Shown here piece after piece: positions 26,405 through 35,846 of a DNA stretch of 57,913 bases. The notes beneath the pieces are model-generated. The model worked only from the letters and a program-made list of their open reading frames with translations, was not told the DNA's origin and did no database searches. This DNA is from Clostridiales bacterium (GTDB lineage: Bacteria > Bacillota > Clostridia > Caldicoprobacterales > DTU083), in the NCBI GenBank assembly GCA_012838915.1, contig DUOI01000115.1:1-57913 (forward strand), in the 5' to 3' direction. Each line of letters opens with the position of its first letter. Position 1 is the first letter of the stretch. A program made the translations under genes and the position numbers.

Positions 26405-27448
26405 TCATTTTTCTTTCTTAAACCAAAATCCCTTGACATAGGCCGCAAATAGACCCAACATAAGGCCTATGATCAAGCCAATGGCAACATTTCTGACGAT
26501 GTTGGGGCCGGTTTTACTGCTGGGAGCGACAGGCTGAGAAGGAAGATAGATGCTGCTCCTTACAACTCCAATGAGACTGGGTGTATCCTGTTCGCCATTA
26601 TCCCCTGTATCATAATAACGCTCTATCAGCTGCTTTTCTTCTTCCAGTTGCTCCAAATACTCTTCATTCTGTCTGATGGTATCCTCTATGACGAAAATTT
26701 CCTGCTGCAGCATAATAATATTCTTTTCAATTTCAACATAATTGGGATTAATTATGTTTTCCAATACAATATAATCTATTGAACCGACCAGGTTTTCCTG
26801 TGCCTCCTGCATAGCTTCCTTTTGGTTAATAATCCTTGGTGTTTCCGCCAGCAGCTCTTTATTTAGTTTAAGGAGTTCCTGTTTACTCTTCAGGGAGTTT
26901 TCAGATATTAAAAGGTCAGTGCTAAACTGATTATAGTAATACTCAACAGCCCTGTCCCTGACCATGATGTCAACAAATTCAATATAATTGTCAAACAAGT
27001 TTTGTGCAATAAGCAGGGATTCCTGAGGATTATTTGCTGAGACCAATACTGCAAAGGTGTTTTGCTTGCTTGGATCAGAGCCCTTCTTTATGGAAATTCG
27101 ATTCCGTAAGCCTTCCACCGAAATGGATTTCCCATTGGCACCCAGATTCTTTATTGTGTTAAGCAAAACGCGATTACTGGTAATTAAATCGATGTATTGC
27201 TCATTTGAAGTAATTGGCAATTTGTAATCGCCGTAACGGGTGCGGTACTGTTCCGGCATATTAACAACAATGTCCAGCCTGGTTTGGTACACAGGCGGTA
27301 ACATAAACATACTGTATAAGCCGGTCAATATAGCTGCAATAAGGGCTATACTCAGGATAATATACTTGCCTCGCCACAAAGTCATGATCAGCTCACGCAG
27401 ATCAATTTCATCTTCATATGTATTCACATTGTTATTTACTTCGCTCAT
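26405..27448 (-). CDS. Wzz-type polysaccharide chain-length/co-polymerase protein
   Basis: 347 aa. The Wzz domain begins with DEIDLRELIMTLWRGK and a first membrane segment (about 29-50), then an extracytoplasmic region with a long coiled coil rich in Glu/Gln/Leu (about 190-290). The proline-rich LPSQPVAPSSKTGP motif directly precedes the second membrane segment (about 315-335), the classical layout. No tyrosine kinase domain is fused, and no glycosyltransferases are nearby, so this gene is isolated from its export pathway. ATG with GGGAGG upstream. Confidence 0.85.
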   Translation of the reverse strand: MSEVNNNVNTYEDEIDLRELIMTLWRGKYIILSIALIAAILTGLYSMFMLPPVYQTRLDIVVNMPEQYRTRYGDYKLPITSNEQYIDLITSNRVLLNTIKNLGANGKSISVEGLRNRISIKKGSDPSKQNTFAVLVSANNPQESLLIAQNLFDNYIEFVDIMVRDRAVEYYYNQFSTDLLISENSLKSKQELLKLNKELLAETPRIINQKEAMQEAQENLVGSIDYIVLENIINPNYVEIEKNIIMLQQEIFVIEDTIRQNEEYLEQLEEEKQLIERYYDTGDNGEQDTPSLIGVVRSSIYLPSQPVAPSSKTGPNIVRNVAIGLIIGLMLGLFAAYVKGFWFKKEK

Positions 27449-27512
27449 ACTTCCTCCCGTGCATCCAAATCGAGTTGGGCTCTATGACACTCCCCGGTCC
27501 AAGATTATACCC

Positions 27513-27541
27513 ATTATAGCATTTAAATTCAGCCCACACAA
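27513..27541 (-). promoter_or_regulatory. possible sigma-A promoter of the Wzz-like gene
   Basis: TTGTGT, 17-nt spacer, perfect TATAAT on the minus strand, 65 nt before the start codon. A second TATAAT lies at 27504-27509. Confidence 0.5.
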
Positions 27542-27610
27542 TCAATATTGTAAAGTCAGGCAGACTGCCCCGAAGAGTTGCACAGACAATTGACTTATTC
27601 ATAAAATTCT

Positions 27611-28384
27611 TTATTCAAAAGGCAAAATTCCCAGCGCTTCATAGGTAGCCCAATCCACATAATGATTAATGGGTAAATTGTTTTCCTGTTTGAACTTTAT
27701 CAATGCTGCTTTCATCCCTTCTCCATAAATCCCATCTATAGCACCGTCATAGAAGCCCAGCATTTGCAATCTTTTCTGGACCTCCACCACCTGTGACTTC
27801 CTATCCCCGGGCGCGAGCCTGTCAAAGGAGCTTCCCATGCTCCCGTAAGGCCCGCCGTAAACCACTACCCGCGTCTTATAGGGTACAATGCTGTACAATT
27901 CCTCCACATCTCTGTTTCTCATCCGGAAACAGCCTGCAGAAGCGCGGTGTCCGATAGAACCCGGTCTGTTTGTTCCATGTATCCCGTATACACCCCAGGG
28001 AACATTAAGTCCCATCCAACGGGTGCCAAATCCGCTGCCCCAATTTCTGGCCTTATTGGTAATATACCAGACACCTACCGGGGACGGTGTTCCCGTTTTA
28101 CCCTGAGCAACCGGGTATTTTTTTATGAGTTTATTGTTTTCAAACAAATAGAGCATGGATTCAGTCAGGTCAATCAGTATATCGTATTTATTCTCCTGAT
28201 TATCCTGCTGTAGATTCTCATCACTTGAACCCGGATTATCTGAAAACACTGATTTTCCTGCTTCAGTGCCGGGAAAGGTATAATTCAATTGTATGGTGTA
28301 CCCATCCAATACAGCATATACAATAACAATCAATATGATATAAGTGACAGCTTGTATTCTCCTGGTCCATGAATTTGAAAACAT
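27611..28384 (-). CDS. L,D-transpeptidase with C-terminal peptidoglycan-binding domain
   Basis: 257 aa from ATG 28384 (GGAGG 8 nt upstream). N-terminal membrane anchor (about 12-28), short linker, YkuD catalytic domain with H136 (GIHG), H146 and C152 in SAGCFRM, then a PG_binding_1 domain (about 190-250, LGFYDGAIDGIYG). Such enzymes form 3-3 cross-links in peptidoglycan or modify the cortex. Context suggests no specific pathway. Confidence 0.92.
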   Translation of the reverse strand: MFSNSWTRRIQAVTYIILIVIVYAVLDGYTIQLNYTFPGTEAGKSVFSDNPGSSDENLQQDNQENKYDILIDLTESMLYLFENNKLIKKYPVAQGKTGTPSPVGVWYITNKARNWGSGFGTRWMGLNVPWGVYGIHGTNRPGSIGHRASAGCFRMRNRDVEELYSIVPYKTRVVVYGGPYGSMGSSFDRLAPGDRKSQVVEVQKRLQMLGFYDGAIDGIYGEGMKAALIKFKQENNLPINHYVDWATYEALGILPFE

Positions 28385-28463
28385 GGCTAACACCTCCACT
28401 GTTATAAAAATATATTCTTATGCGTAGAGGTATTAGAACAAATTCATCACTGTCTCTTTATTT

Positions 28464-29408
28464 TCAGCTCAACGGGCTTTCTGTATCTTTTGCTTCGTAC
28501 AAACCTTCCCGGGTATACACTGCATAACTCAAATCGATTCTTTCCTGTACATCCTGTCCGGATATTAAAGACACAACCGTCTTAACAGCTTCATAACCCA
28601 TATCATAGAATTTCGGACTTACTGTGCCGTATATTTGTCCGTTATTAATGAGCTGCAGAGTCTCATACGTATGGTTAAAGCCTACAATCTGAACTTCCCC
28701 ATTCCATTCGCTTATTGCTTCAGCTGCTGCGGCGGCTGTTTCGGAGCAGGCAGCGAAGACTCCCTTGATATCGGGATGCGCCGCCAAAATGTCCCGGAGG
28801 GTTTTTTTAGTGTTTTCTCTTTGCCCATTGCAGTAAAACAAATTAACCATTTTAATTTCAGGGTACCCCTGAAGAGCTTCTTTAAGCCCCATCTCCAATT
28901 TTAGAGCTTTTGGATCTTCAGCTGAAGTGTTCAATATGACTGCTTCTCCTTTGTGCCCCATTGCCTCCGCCAGCATATTCCCGGCCTTTTTGGCAGCTTT
29001 TTCATTGTCGGAAATAATATATGTGCCGGGTATATCATAAGATTGAACTGTATCCAAATAAATCAGGTAAATTCCCTTCTTCCGCGCTTTCTCCAGCTGC
29101 TTGTACAGCTCATCGTTTTCAAATGGCATGATAATAATAGCCTTTGTGGAACGGCGGTTTGCTTTTTTAAATTCCTTAACAGCTTTATCCGGCTCGTCCA
29201 CCATATTGATTTCGTGAATCTCCAAATCAGCCTGCAAATCTTTTGCACCTGCTTTCAGCCCCTGTACCATCTGCTTAACATGCGGGGCGTCAGCATCATG
29301 TACAAAGGCATAAATCTCAGGCAATTCATTATTTGCAGACACTACTACATCACAACTCACAAAAACAAGCAGCAGCATCAATATGATGATGGCAGCCAGA
29401 ATTCTCAT
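28464..29408 (-). CDS. sugar-binding periplasmic-type protein (RbsB/LacI-like fold)
   Basis: 314 aa. An N-terminal signal sequence with a Cys at residue 19 (FVSCD) suggests a lipoprotein, although the -3 residue is not canonical. The rest fits the periplasmic binding protein 4 family: AIIIMPFENDEL, the DNEKAAKKAGNMLAEAM helix and IVGFNHTYETLQLI near the hinge. No ABC transporter permease or ATPase gene is nearby; it may act as a sensor or work with a distant transporter. GGGGGA upstream of ATG. Confidence 0.8.
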   Translation of the reverse strand: MRILAAIIILMLLLVFVSCDVVVSANNELPEIYAFVHDADAPHVKQMVQGLKAGAKDLQADLEIHEINMVDEPDKAVKEFKKANRRSTKAIIIMPFENDELYKQLEKARKKGIYLIYLDTVQSYDIPGTYIISDNEKAAKKAGNMLAEAMGHKGEAVILNTSAEDPKALKLEMGLKEALQGYPEIKMVNLFYCNGQRENTKKTLRDILAAHPDIKGVFAACSETAAAAAEAISEWNGEVQIVGFNHTYETLQLINNGQIYGTVSPKFYDMGYEAVKTVVSLISGQDVQERIDLSYAVYTREGLYEAKDTESPLS

Positions 29409-29473
29409 GAGGGATCCCCCTTTATATTACTTAATGCAATCATTTACATTTTCCTTAATGCAGTCATATACAA

Positions 29474-29851
29474 TCACTTCAGTGCAACCAATACGCAATC
29501 CTTTACATAGGACATACCCTTTTCTTCTATTTGCTGTATAATGTCCCCATTGTGTGTTCCCGGTTGAAGCCAAATATATCCTATGCCCAGCTGAGCTGCT
29601 TCTTCTATAATGTTGCGACCTATGCGGGGATTAACCACCATATCAATAACATCAGGCTTTTCCGGCAAATCAGACAAGCTGGGGTAACACTTGTCACCAT
29701 CTACCATATCATATCCAGGATTGACGGGATAGACCTTGTAACCGTGATTTTTCAGCTTCCTGTAAATCTTATATCCAAATTTCTCCGGGTGTATACTGGC
29801 ACCAACTACAGCCCAAACCTGCTTATTCAACATTTCCTGAGAAAGATCCAT
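29474..29851 (-). CDS. CoA-binding domain protein (YccU/YneT type)
   Basis: 125 aa from ATG 29851, chosen for AGGAGG upstream. Rossmann fold with VWAVVGASIHPEKFGYKIY and VYPVNPGYDMVDG, then VIDMVVNPRI and YIWLQPGTHN, all typical of small CoA-binding proteins. The function of this family is not established. Confidence 0.85.
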   Translation of the reverse strand: MDLSQEMLNKQVWAVVGASIHPEKFGYKIYRKLKNHGYKVYPVNPGYDMVDGDKCYPSLSDLPEKPDVIDMVVNPRIGRNIIEEAAQLGIGYIWLQPGTHNGDIIQQIEEKGMSYVKDCVLVALK

Positions 29852-29883
29852 GTAAATTTCCCTCCTTGTATACAATTTGTAGT

Positions 29884-31050
29884 TTATAATTCAACTAACT
29901 CAGTGTTATCCAATGCTTCCTGAATCAATTCATCCCCATTGATCAGCATTTCCGATTTCAGGATTTTATCCAATCGTGGATGTGTTACCGGGTGTCTTGG
30001 CGTGAACACGGTACAGCAATCTTCATAGGGTAAAATAGAAGTCTCATAAGTACCTATGGTTTGAGCAAGATTCATAATATCAATCTTGTCAAATCCAATT
30101 AAGGGACGAAACACCGGTATGGAAACGGCATGATTAGTGACAACCAGACCTTCAAGAGTCTGACTGGCTACCTGCCCGATACTTTCTCCGGTTATCAGGG
30201 CAGCTGCGCCTTCCCTGCGGGCAATTTCCTCTGCTATTTTCATCATGAATCGTCTCATCAGGATGGTCAGCTGCTCATCCGGGCAATTTTCATACAATTC
30301 CTGCTGTATTCGGGTAAAAGGCACTATATGCAGCCTCATGGAACCTGTATACCGGGTTAGAATTCCGGCCAGGTCAATCACCTTTTCCTTTGATCGATCG
30401 CTGGTGTATGGAAAACTGTGATAATGCACTGCCGTCAGCTCAACACCTCTCTTGGCAATCATCCAGCCTGCTACCGGGCTGTCGATCCCTCCGGAAAGCA
30501 GAAGCACTGCCTTTCCGTTTGTACCAACCGGCATACCCCCGGCACAGGGAATGGACTGATGATACAGATAACAAAATTCCCGTATTTCAACATTTAACAA
30601 AACCTCCGGTTTATGAACATCAACCTTTAACTGTGGAAATGCTTTTAGCAGCCTTGCCCCCAGTTCTCTGTTGATTTCCATGGAGTCCATGGGAAAACGC
30701 TTATCAGCCCGTCTGGATTCCACTTTAAAGGTTAGTTCCTCTTTCTGCAAGTCGAACAGCAAATGCTCTATACTTTTCTTCGAATATTCTGTCAGCAGCT
30801 CAAAATCCTTCTCAATTTTATAAGCCGGACTTATGGACACGATACCAAATACCCGGGTCAATGCCTGTATTACTGCTTTTTCATCAGCATAATTTTCTAC
30901 ATAGTAACGCCCCTGAGCACGGGTCACCTTTACATCGGGAATATCCTGCAGCGCTTTTTTTATATTATTCAGCAGCCTTTTTTCAAAAAACGGCCGGTTC
31001 CTGCCCTTCAGATGAATTTCACCATATCGGATCAATATTACCTTCTCCAT
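29884..31050 (-). CDS. thiI: tRNA 4-thiouridine synthetase ThiI
   Basis: 388 aa. N-terminal ferredoxin-like and THUMP domain (about 60-165), then the PP-loop adenylation site SGGIDS (186-191). The C-terminal rhodanese domain of the E. coli protein is absent, as is usual in Firmicutes, where a dedicated cysteine desulfurase supplies sulfur. A CC pair lies in PYEDCCTVFTPRHP. Makes s4U8 in tRNA, possibly also thiazole. Its AGGAGG ribosome binding site is formed by the last codons of iscS, three bases upstream. Confidence 0.95.
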   Translation of the reverse strand: MEKVILIRYGEIHLKGRNRPFFEKRLLNNIKKALQDIPDVKVTRAQGRYYVENYADEKAVIQALTRVFGIVSISPAYKIEKDFELLTEYSKKSIEHLLFDLQKEELTFKVESRRADKRFPMDSMEINRELGARLLKAFPQLKVDVHKPEVLLNVEIREFCYLYHQSIPCAGGMPVGTNGKAVLLLSGGIDSPVAGWMIAKRGVELTAVHYHSFPYTSDRSKEKVIDLAGILTRYTGSMRLHIVPFTRIQQELYENCPDEQLTILMRRFMMKIAEEIARREGAAALITGESIGQVASQTLEGLVVTNHAVSIPVFRPLIGFDKIDIMNLAQTIGTYETSILPYEDCCTVFTPRHPVTHPRLDKILKSEMLINGDELIQEALDNTELVEL

Positions 31051-31053
31051 CTT

Positions 31054-32211
31054 CTACCTCCTGGTAAACCTTTCAATGCGCTTAACTGTACGAACCAATC
31101 TTGGAGTAAATGCCTCTATTTCCTCCATGGTAGTCAGATAGGATGTGCTCAGTCGGATGGAGCCTTCCAGAACAAGCTCGTCTACGCCCATCGCCTTCAG
31201 TACATGGCTGAATCTTTTATCTCTGCTGGAGCAGGCTGACCCGGAGCTGACATAGACTCCTTCTTCTTCCAAAGCATGCAGCAAAATTTCACCCCTAAGG
31301 CCGGGGAAGCCAATATTCAATATATGGGGAGCGCTGTTTTCTGTACTTCCATTGATTACTATACCGGGAATAAACCTTCGGATATCTTCGATGAGCTTCT
31401 TCTTTAGTCCGGCCAGATAGTCGCTCTTCTCATCCAACAGCTGTCCAATCCATTTAGCAGCTACTCCAATGCCTACTATGCCGGGAAGGTTTTCTGTTCC
31501 GCTTCGCAAACCATCCTGCTGGTTCCCGCCAAACAGAATGGGCTGGAGTCTGACGCCTTTTCTTATGTATAGCGCACCTATACCCTTTGGTGCGTGGATT
31601 TTATGCCCGCTGACAGACAATAAATCAATTCCCCAGCTTGAAGGAAAAATAGGGAGTTTGCCTGCAGACTGAATTGCATCCACATGGAAAATCGGTTTGT
31701 TTACCTGTCCATTAAGTATTGCACCTACTTTGCTGATGGGCTGGACAGAACCGGTTTCATTGTTTACATGCATTATGCTTACTAAAACTGTGTCTTCCCT
31801 CAGATTTTTTTGCACATCATCCGGTGAGATCACACCATTTCTGTCAACGGGTAAATAGCTTATCTCATAACCTTGATTTTCCAGGTGCCTGAAAGCCTGT
31901 AATACCGAAGGATGTTCTATGGCTGTGGTAATGCAGTGCTTTCCGATTCGTCTCCTATTATAGGCGGTACCCAGTATTGCCAAATTATTGGCTTCAGTGC
32001 CGCCGGAAGTGAATACTATTTCCTCCGGTGCTGCCTTTAGAAGATTTGATACCCTGTTCTTTGCCTCTTTAACCCTTTTCTCAGCTCGAATGCCCAGCCG
32101 ATGCATGGAAGATGGATTCCCATAATCATTTTTCAGGCAATCAGTAATAGCTTCCACTACCGGGGGTACTACAGGCGTAGTTGCCGCGTTATCCAGATAT
32201 ATTTCCATCAT
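31054..32211 (-). CDS. cysteine desulfurase (IscS/NifS family, ThiI partner)
   Basis: 385 aa, PLP enzyme that releases sulfur from cysteine. PLP lysine K204 in SVSGHKIHAPKG; active-site Cys in the SGSACSSR loop near residue 325, with the class I long loop. Directly followed by thiI, the arrangement known in Bacillus as nifZ-thiI, so its main task is probably tRNA thiolation. ATG with AGGAG 7 nt upstream. Confidence 0.93.
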   Translation of the reverse strand: MMEIYLDNAATTPVVPPVVEAITDCLKNDYGNPSSMHRLGIRAEKRVKEAKNRVSNLLKAAPEEIVFTSGGTEANNLAILGTAYNRRRIGKHCITTAIEHPSVLQAFRHLENQGYEISYLPVDRNGVISPDDVQKNLREDTVLVSIMHVNNETGSVQPISKVGAILNGQVNKPIFHVDAIQSAGKLPIFPSSWGIDLLSVSGHKIHAPKGIGALYIRKGVRLQPILFGGNQQDGLRSGTENLPGIVGIGVAAKWIGQLLDEKSDYLAGLKKKLIEDIRRFIPGIVINGSTENSAPHILNIGFPGLRGEILLHALEEEGVYVSSGSACSSRDKRFSHVLKAMGVDELVLEGSIRLSTSYLTTMEEIEAFTPRLVRTVKRIERFTRR

Positions 32212-32569
32212 TAGTTAACTCCTGTCTGGTAAGTTGTCTATCGTCCTACTATTTTTTATGTAATATTTTTCTCGCTCCATTATTGTCCATGGGCATAGGT
32301 TAACCTTCCCCATGGCTTAGTAACCGGAAAATACCTAGGTCATTTTATCATGATTTTGCATATTATTGTACCCTTGTTTCCCAAAATCTCCAAATCACCT
32401 CACTTAGTTTGCCTAATAGGAAGGAAATTCTCATTTGATTGCGAATTATTAAATATATGGAAATTCAAATAACAATTAAAAAATGGAAACAGAATATTTA
32501 ACTTTTTCTCCTGCAGCTGGCAGCTTAAAATGATTTGACACTACAGTGTACGACGGAGGAGGTAGAAAT
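32212..32569. other. divergent region between iscS and the zinc-ribbon gene
   Basis: 358 nt, AT-rich. It holds the sigma-H-like promoter at 32420-32448 for the plus-strand gene. A TTGACA-like box at 32534-32539 has no matching -10 before the start. No promoter for iscS is obvious. Confidence 0.5.
32420..32448 (+). promoter_or_regulatory. sigma-H-like promoter of the zinc-ribbon repeat gene
   Basis: GAAGGAAAT, 11-nt spacer, TGCGAATTA. It matches RNAGGAWWW-N11-RNNGAATWW at all but the first base of the -10. The -35 is identical to that of the spoIIA promoter at 6917-6925. It lies about 120 nt before the start codon. Confidence 0.55.
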
Positions 32570-34408
32570 ATGATTTGTCCATCCTGCGGCACGAAAAACA
32601 ACTATTACCATCGGTATTGCTATTATTGCGGCAGTCGACTGGTCAATGAAGAGTATTCAGAAAAGGAGCAGCTCTTTCCTGAACATGAAAGCCTGACACC
32701 GGAAGATGAATCAGACTATTCATTTGAAGGGGAATCCAGGAAGCATCTCTTTTCTGATCATGAAAGCCTGATACCGGAAGATGAATCAGATTATTCATTT
32801 GAAGAGGAATCCAGGGAGCATCTCTTTTCTGATCATGAAAGCCTGATACCGGAAGAAGAATCAGATTATTCATTTGAAGGGGAATCCGGAAAGCATCCCT
32901 TTTCTGATCATGAAAGCCTGATACCGGAAGGAGGATTGTACTATTCACCTGAAGGGGAATCCTCTGATTCAGACAATTCTATGACTTCCATATCATATGA
33001 TGAGCTGTCTGCAGCCGATATCCCAAATATGACGGAATCAGAACCGCTATCACAGCCATATGCCGGCTTCTACGATGATTTCCTATCAGATTTCTCCGTC
33101 GGGCAAGACGCGGAATCGGGATTTGATATTCAAACCCAGCTTCCTCTGCGCCGTTATCGAAAGACGAGGAAGAGCACTAACAGCCTTCAACGAGCAATTA
33201 AAACCTTTGCTACCATTGTCCTGCTCGTACTGGTAGGTCTTTTGTTATATGTAGGTTATGTTGAATTCATTCAATGGTATGCAGATAACAAGTCTGCAGC
33301 CAGGAGCATTGATATGGGTTACCGGGTGGAAGAAACGGTTCTGGACGGCGAAACTGCCAGAAAAATCACCATTTTATCCTCCCTTGGAGAACAGATAAGA
33401 GTTAATGACAAAGTCATACCAATAATCGGTGGTGAGGCAGTAATCATCCTGCCTGACAGCGAATTTGATTTGAATGAATATGAGCAGGCAGACGGGTTTC
33501 TCCAGGTCTTTTTTCCCGTAACGGTTTTGGCGGACGGTTATCCGAGCTACACCGAGGAAATTTACTTTGAGCTGCCCATTCAAACTGCTCCATTGGAATT
33601 TCTTTCCCCGGCCAATAAAGAAGCCATTGTAGACGGTGACGTTTATCAGCTCATTCTTAAGGTACTGCCCGGATCGAATGTTTATATCGATGACAATAAT
33701 TACTCACATATGGTGGACGAACTGGGACATCTTTCAGTGCTGCTGGATATACCGGAACAGCCTGAAACCCGGTATGAAATACATGTTTCCGCAAAAGGAT
33801 ATGCAGACATATCTGAACAGGTAGTTTTTAAGAGGAGACAGATGGAATTTCCTTTGACCATTAACCAGGAAATTCCCATTCAAGCCTCAGAGGATGTATG
33901 GGTTGAGGTTACCGGCAACACCCACCCGGAAGCTGTACTATCCACTAATCTGGAAGTGCGTGACGGGATTACAGTGGATGCTGATACAGGTGATTTCAGG
34001 TTGTTTGTCAAAGCACCGGCTAAAGGTTATACCCCCTTTATCCTTACCGCTCAAATGGAAGGCAAGGAGGATATTACGCTGGAAATGGTTATTCAGCGGC
34101 CGGTCAACGAACAAGAGTATGCTCAATCCGCCTGGGCTATGAACTACGATGATCTGAAAGCTTATCCAGGCCTTCATAACGGTAATTCCTTTATGCTTAC
34201 AGGAAAGGTAACCGAGGTGCAATCAACAGGCACTACAACAACCTTACTGGTGAACATTGCAGCTGAGGGTCAGCCTGAACAAATAGTTTACGTAGATTAC
34301 TGGGGAACAATAAATACCCGCCCCGGCCAGCAGCTGCGAATCTTTGGAAATCGCTGGGGAAACAAAGAAAATTGTCCTTATATTATAGCCTCATATATAT
34401 ACAGGTAA
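32570..34408 (+). CDS. zinc-ribbon membrane protein with 25-residue tandem repeats
   Basis: 612 aa from ATG 32570 (GGAGGAGG 7 nt upstream). A zinc ribbon with C3-x2-C6 and C17-x2-C20 opens the protein. Then come four acidic 25-residue repeats (33-132), each with the HESLIPE and DYSFEGES blocks. A basic stretch and one membrane segment (about 212-232) follow, so the ribbon and repeats are cytoplasmic and the ~380-residue C-terminal part is outside. That part looks all-beta with several Ig-like or OB-like domains (TLEMVIQRPVN and later VTEVQSTGTTTT). This layout recalls zinc-ribbon membrane proteins of the TcaA/YvbJ type, but the repeat region is new to me. Confidence 0.75.
   Translation: MICPSCGTKNNYYHRYCYYCGSRLVNEEYSEKEQLFPEHESLTPEDESDYSFEGESRKHLFSDHESLIPEDESDYSFEEESREHLFSDHESLIPEEESDYSFEGESGKHPFSDHESLIPEGGLYYSPEGESSDSDNSMTSISYDELSAADIPNMTESEPLSQPYAGFYDDFLSDFSVGQDAESGFDIQTQLPLRRYRKTRKSTNSLQRAIKTFATIVLLVLVGLLLYVGYVEFIQWYADNKSAARSIDMGYRVEETVLDGETARKITILSSLGEQIRVNDKVIPIIGGEAVIILPDSEFDLNEYEQADGFLQVFFPVTVLADGYPSYTEEIYFELPIQTAPLEFLSPANKEAIVDGDVYQLILKVLPGSNVYIDDNNYSHMVDELGHLSVLLDIPEQPETRYEIHVSAKGYADISEQVVFKRRQMEFPLTINQEIPIQASEDVWVEVTGNTHPEAVLSTNLEVRDGITVDADTGDFRLFVKAPAKGYTPFILTAQMEGKEDITLEMVIQRPVNEQEYAQSAWAMNYDDLKAYPGLHNGNSFMLTGKVTEVQSTGTTTTLLVNIAAEGQPEQIVYVDYWGTINTRPGQQLRIFGNRWGNKENCPYIIASYIYR
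32666..32965 (+). repeat. four 75-bp tandem repeats inside the zinc-ribbon gene
   Basis: Units begin at 32666, 32741, 32816 and 32891. The middle units are nearly identical at DNA level, while the first and last are more diverged, which fits expansion by slippage or unequal crossover. Each encodes 25 residues. Confidence 0.95.
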
Positions 34409-34413
34409 CCGGG

Positions 34414-34449
34414 GAGAACCCAGATAATCAATTCTTTATCTGGGTTCTC
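34414..34449. terminator. strong bidirectional terminator
   Basis: Fourteen-base-pair stem GAGAACCCAGATAA / TTATCTGGGTTCTC with an 8-nt loop, between the convergent zinc-ribbon and htrA genes. Flanking T-rich sequence is modest on the plus side (ATTTC). Confidence 0.75.
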
Positions 34450-34515
34450 ATTTCACTGCCTACTGCTGTGTAATTCATCTATATTATGCATTGCTCTTGT
34501 ACATTTCCCTATTTT

Positions 34516-35736
34516 CTAATCATATACATCTATGCCGCCCAGCTTCACCTTTAATACAAACTCATTTTCTTCCCGCCATAATTCCATATCAACAATTCCG
34601 CCAACCTCGCTGTTGTCCAATATGCCGCGCAATTCCTTAATGGTTTTTATCTTCTGACCATTAAGCCCGATGATAACATCACCCGGCTTTAACCCGGATT
34701 CGGCTGCAGGGCTGTCGGATTGTACATCGGTAATCAGAACCCCTACAGGATAACCATATTCCCTGGACATGGCTTCTGTGATTTCAGTAATAACAATACC
34801 CAGCCAGGGTTTTTGCGGGTAGGTGACCTTACCGGTCTTTATTATCTCCTCAGCAATCGGCTTGAATATATTGGAGGGGATGGCAAATCCCAATCCTTCT
34901 ATCGTTCCTCCGCCAAACTTGATGGTATTCATCCCAATGACTTCACCGTTCATATTGACCAGTGCACCGCCGCTGTTACCCTGATTGATTGCTGCATCGG
35001 TTTGTATCAGCTCCATGGTTTTTTCAGGCAACTGCAATTTCCGGTTGGCAGCACTTATCACACCGAAATTTACCGTGCCTGCCAGTTCATGACCCAGGGG
35101 ATTGCCGATTGCAATAACAAAGTCACCTTTGCGAACCTTATCGGAATCCCCAATCTTGGCAACGGTTAAATCGTCATAGTCCACTTTCACCACCGCAATA
35201 TCGCTCTGAGGATCGGAGCCAATTAACTTGGCTTCTATCTTTTCTCCGTTGGATAGAATGACAAATAATTCTTTTGCCCCTTCAATTACGTGATGATTTG
35301 TGAGGATATGACCTTCCTTGCTGATGATGATTCCGGAGCCGTATCCTTCTACGGGCCTTACCGTAGAGCGATTAAAGAAGAAAAAATCCTGAACAACCAT
35401 TTCTGATCGATTGGTAATGCCAACCACTGCTTTTTCCACTTTCTCGGCAATATCCGCAACCGGATTATCCCGATTGATGTAAAGATCCTCCGTACTGCCT
35501 ATAACTGTATTTTTGGCTTCTTCCTCCTTCTCTACTGCCCCCCGTCCGTCTGCAAAATTGTCGTTTTCCCGAACAGCCGGCTGATTGTCTGCCGCCTTCT
35601 GCCCGAAAACATACGGCGATATAGAATACATGACAAGACCGCCGATTAATGTAAATATCAATGCTACCAAAATATAGCTTTTTATTCTGCTCTTTCTTTG
35701 GTATCGTTCCTCATCAAATTCATAGAATTCCTTCAT
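34516..35736 (-). CDS. HtrA/DegP-type serine protease with PDZ domain
   Basis: 406 aa from ATG 35736 (GGAGG 7 nt upstream). Cytoplasmic N-terminus, membrane anchor (about 20-40), trypsin-like domain with triad H149, D179 and S255 (GNSGG), and one C-terminal PDZ domain (about 305-395, GLKPGDVIIGLNGQKI). Surface quality-control protease. Lies downstream of a two-component system on the same strand, like the htrA genes linked to walKR or cssRS, which suggests envelope stress control. Confidence 0.93.
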   Translation of the reverse strand: MKEFYEFDEERYQRKSRIKSYILVALIFTLIGGLVMYSISPYVFGQKAADNQPAVRENDNFADGRGAVEKEEEAKNTVIGSTEDLYINRDNPVADIAEKVEKAVVGITNRSEMVVQDFFFFNRSTVRPVEGYGSGIIISKEGHILTNHHVIEGAKELFVILSNGEKIEAKLIGSDPQSDIAVVKVDYDDLTVAKIGDSDKVRKGDFVIAIGNPLGHELAGTVNFGVISAANRKLQLPEKTMELIQTDAAINQGNSGGALVNMNGEVIGMNTIKFGGGTIEGLGFAIPSNIFKPIAEEIIKTGKVTYPQKPWLGIVITEITEAMSREYGYPVGVLITDVQSDSPAAESGLKPGDVIIGLNGQKIKTIKELRGILDNSEVGGIVDMELWREENEFVLKVKLGGIDVYD

Positions 35737-35846
35737 TTTCACACCTCCGTTAATTTCAAGAAGCTGTTGCCCGTTTTTCCTGAATTTATTATACACTGAT
35801 TTTTTTAATAAAATATGAACGGGGTGTAAATAAACGTAGCATGAAG

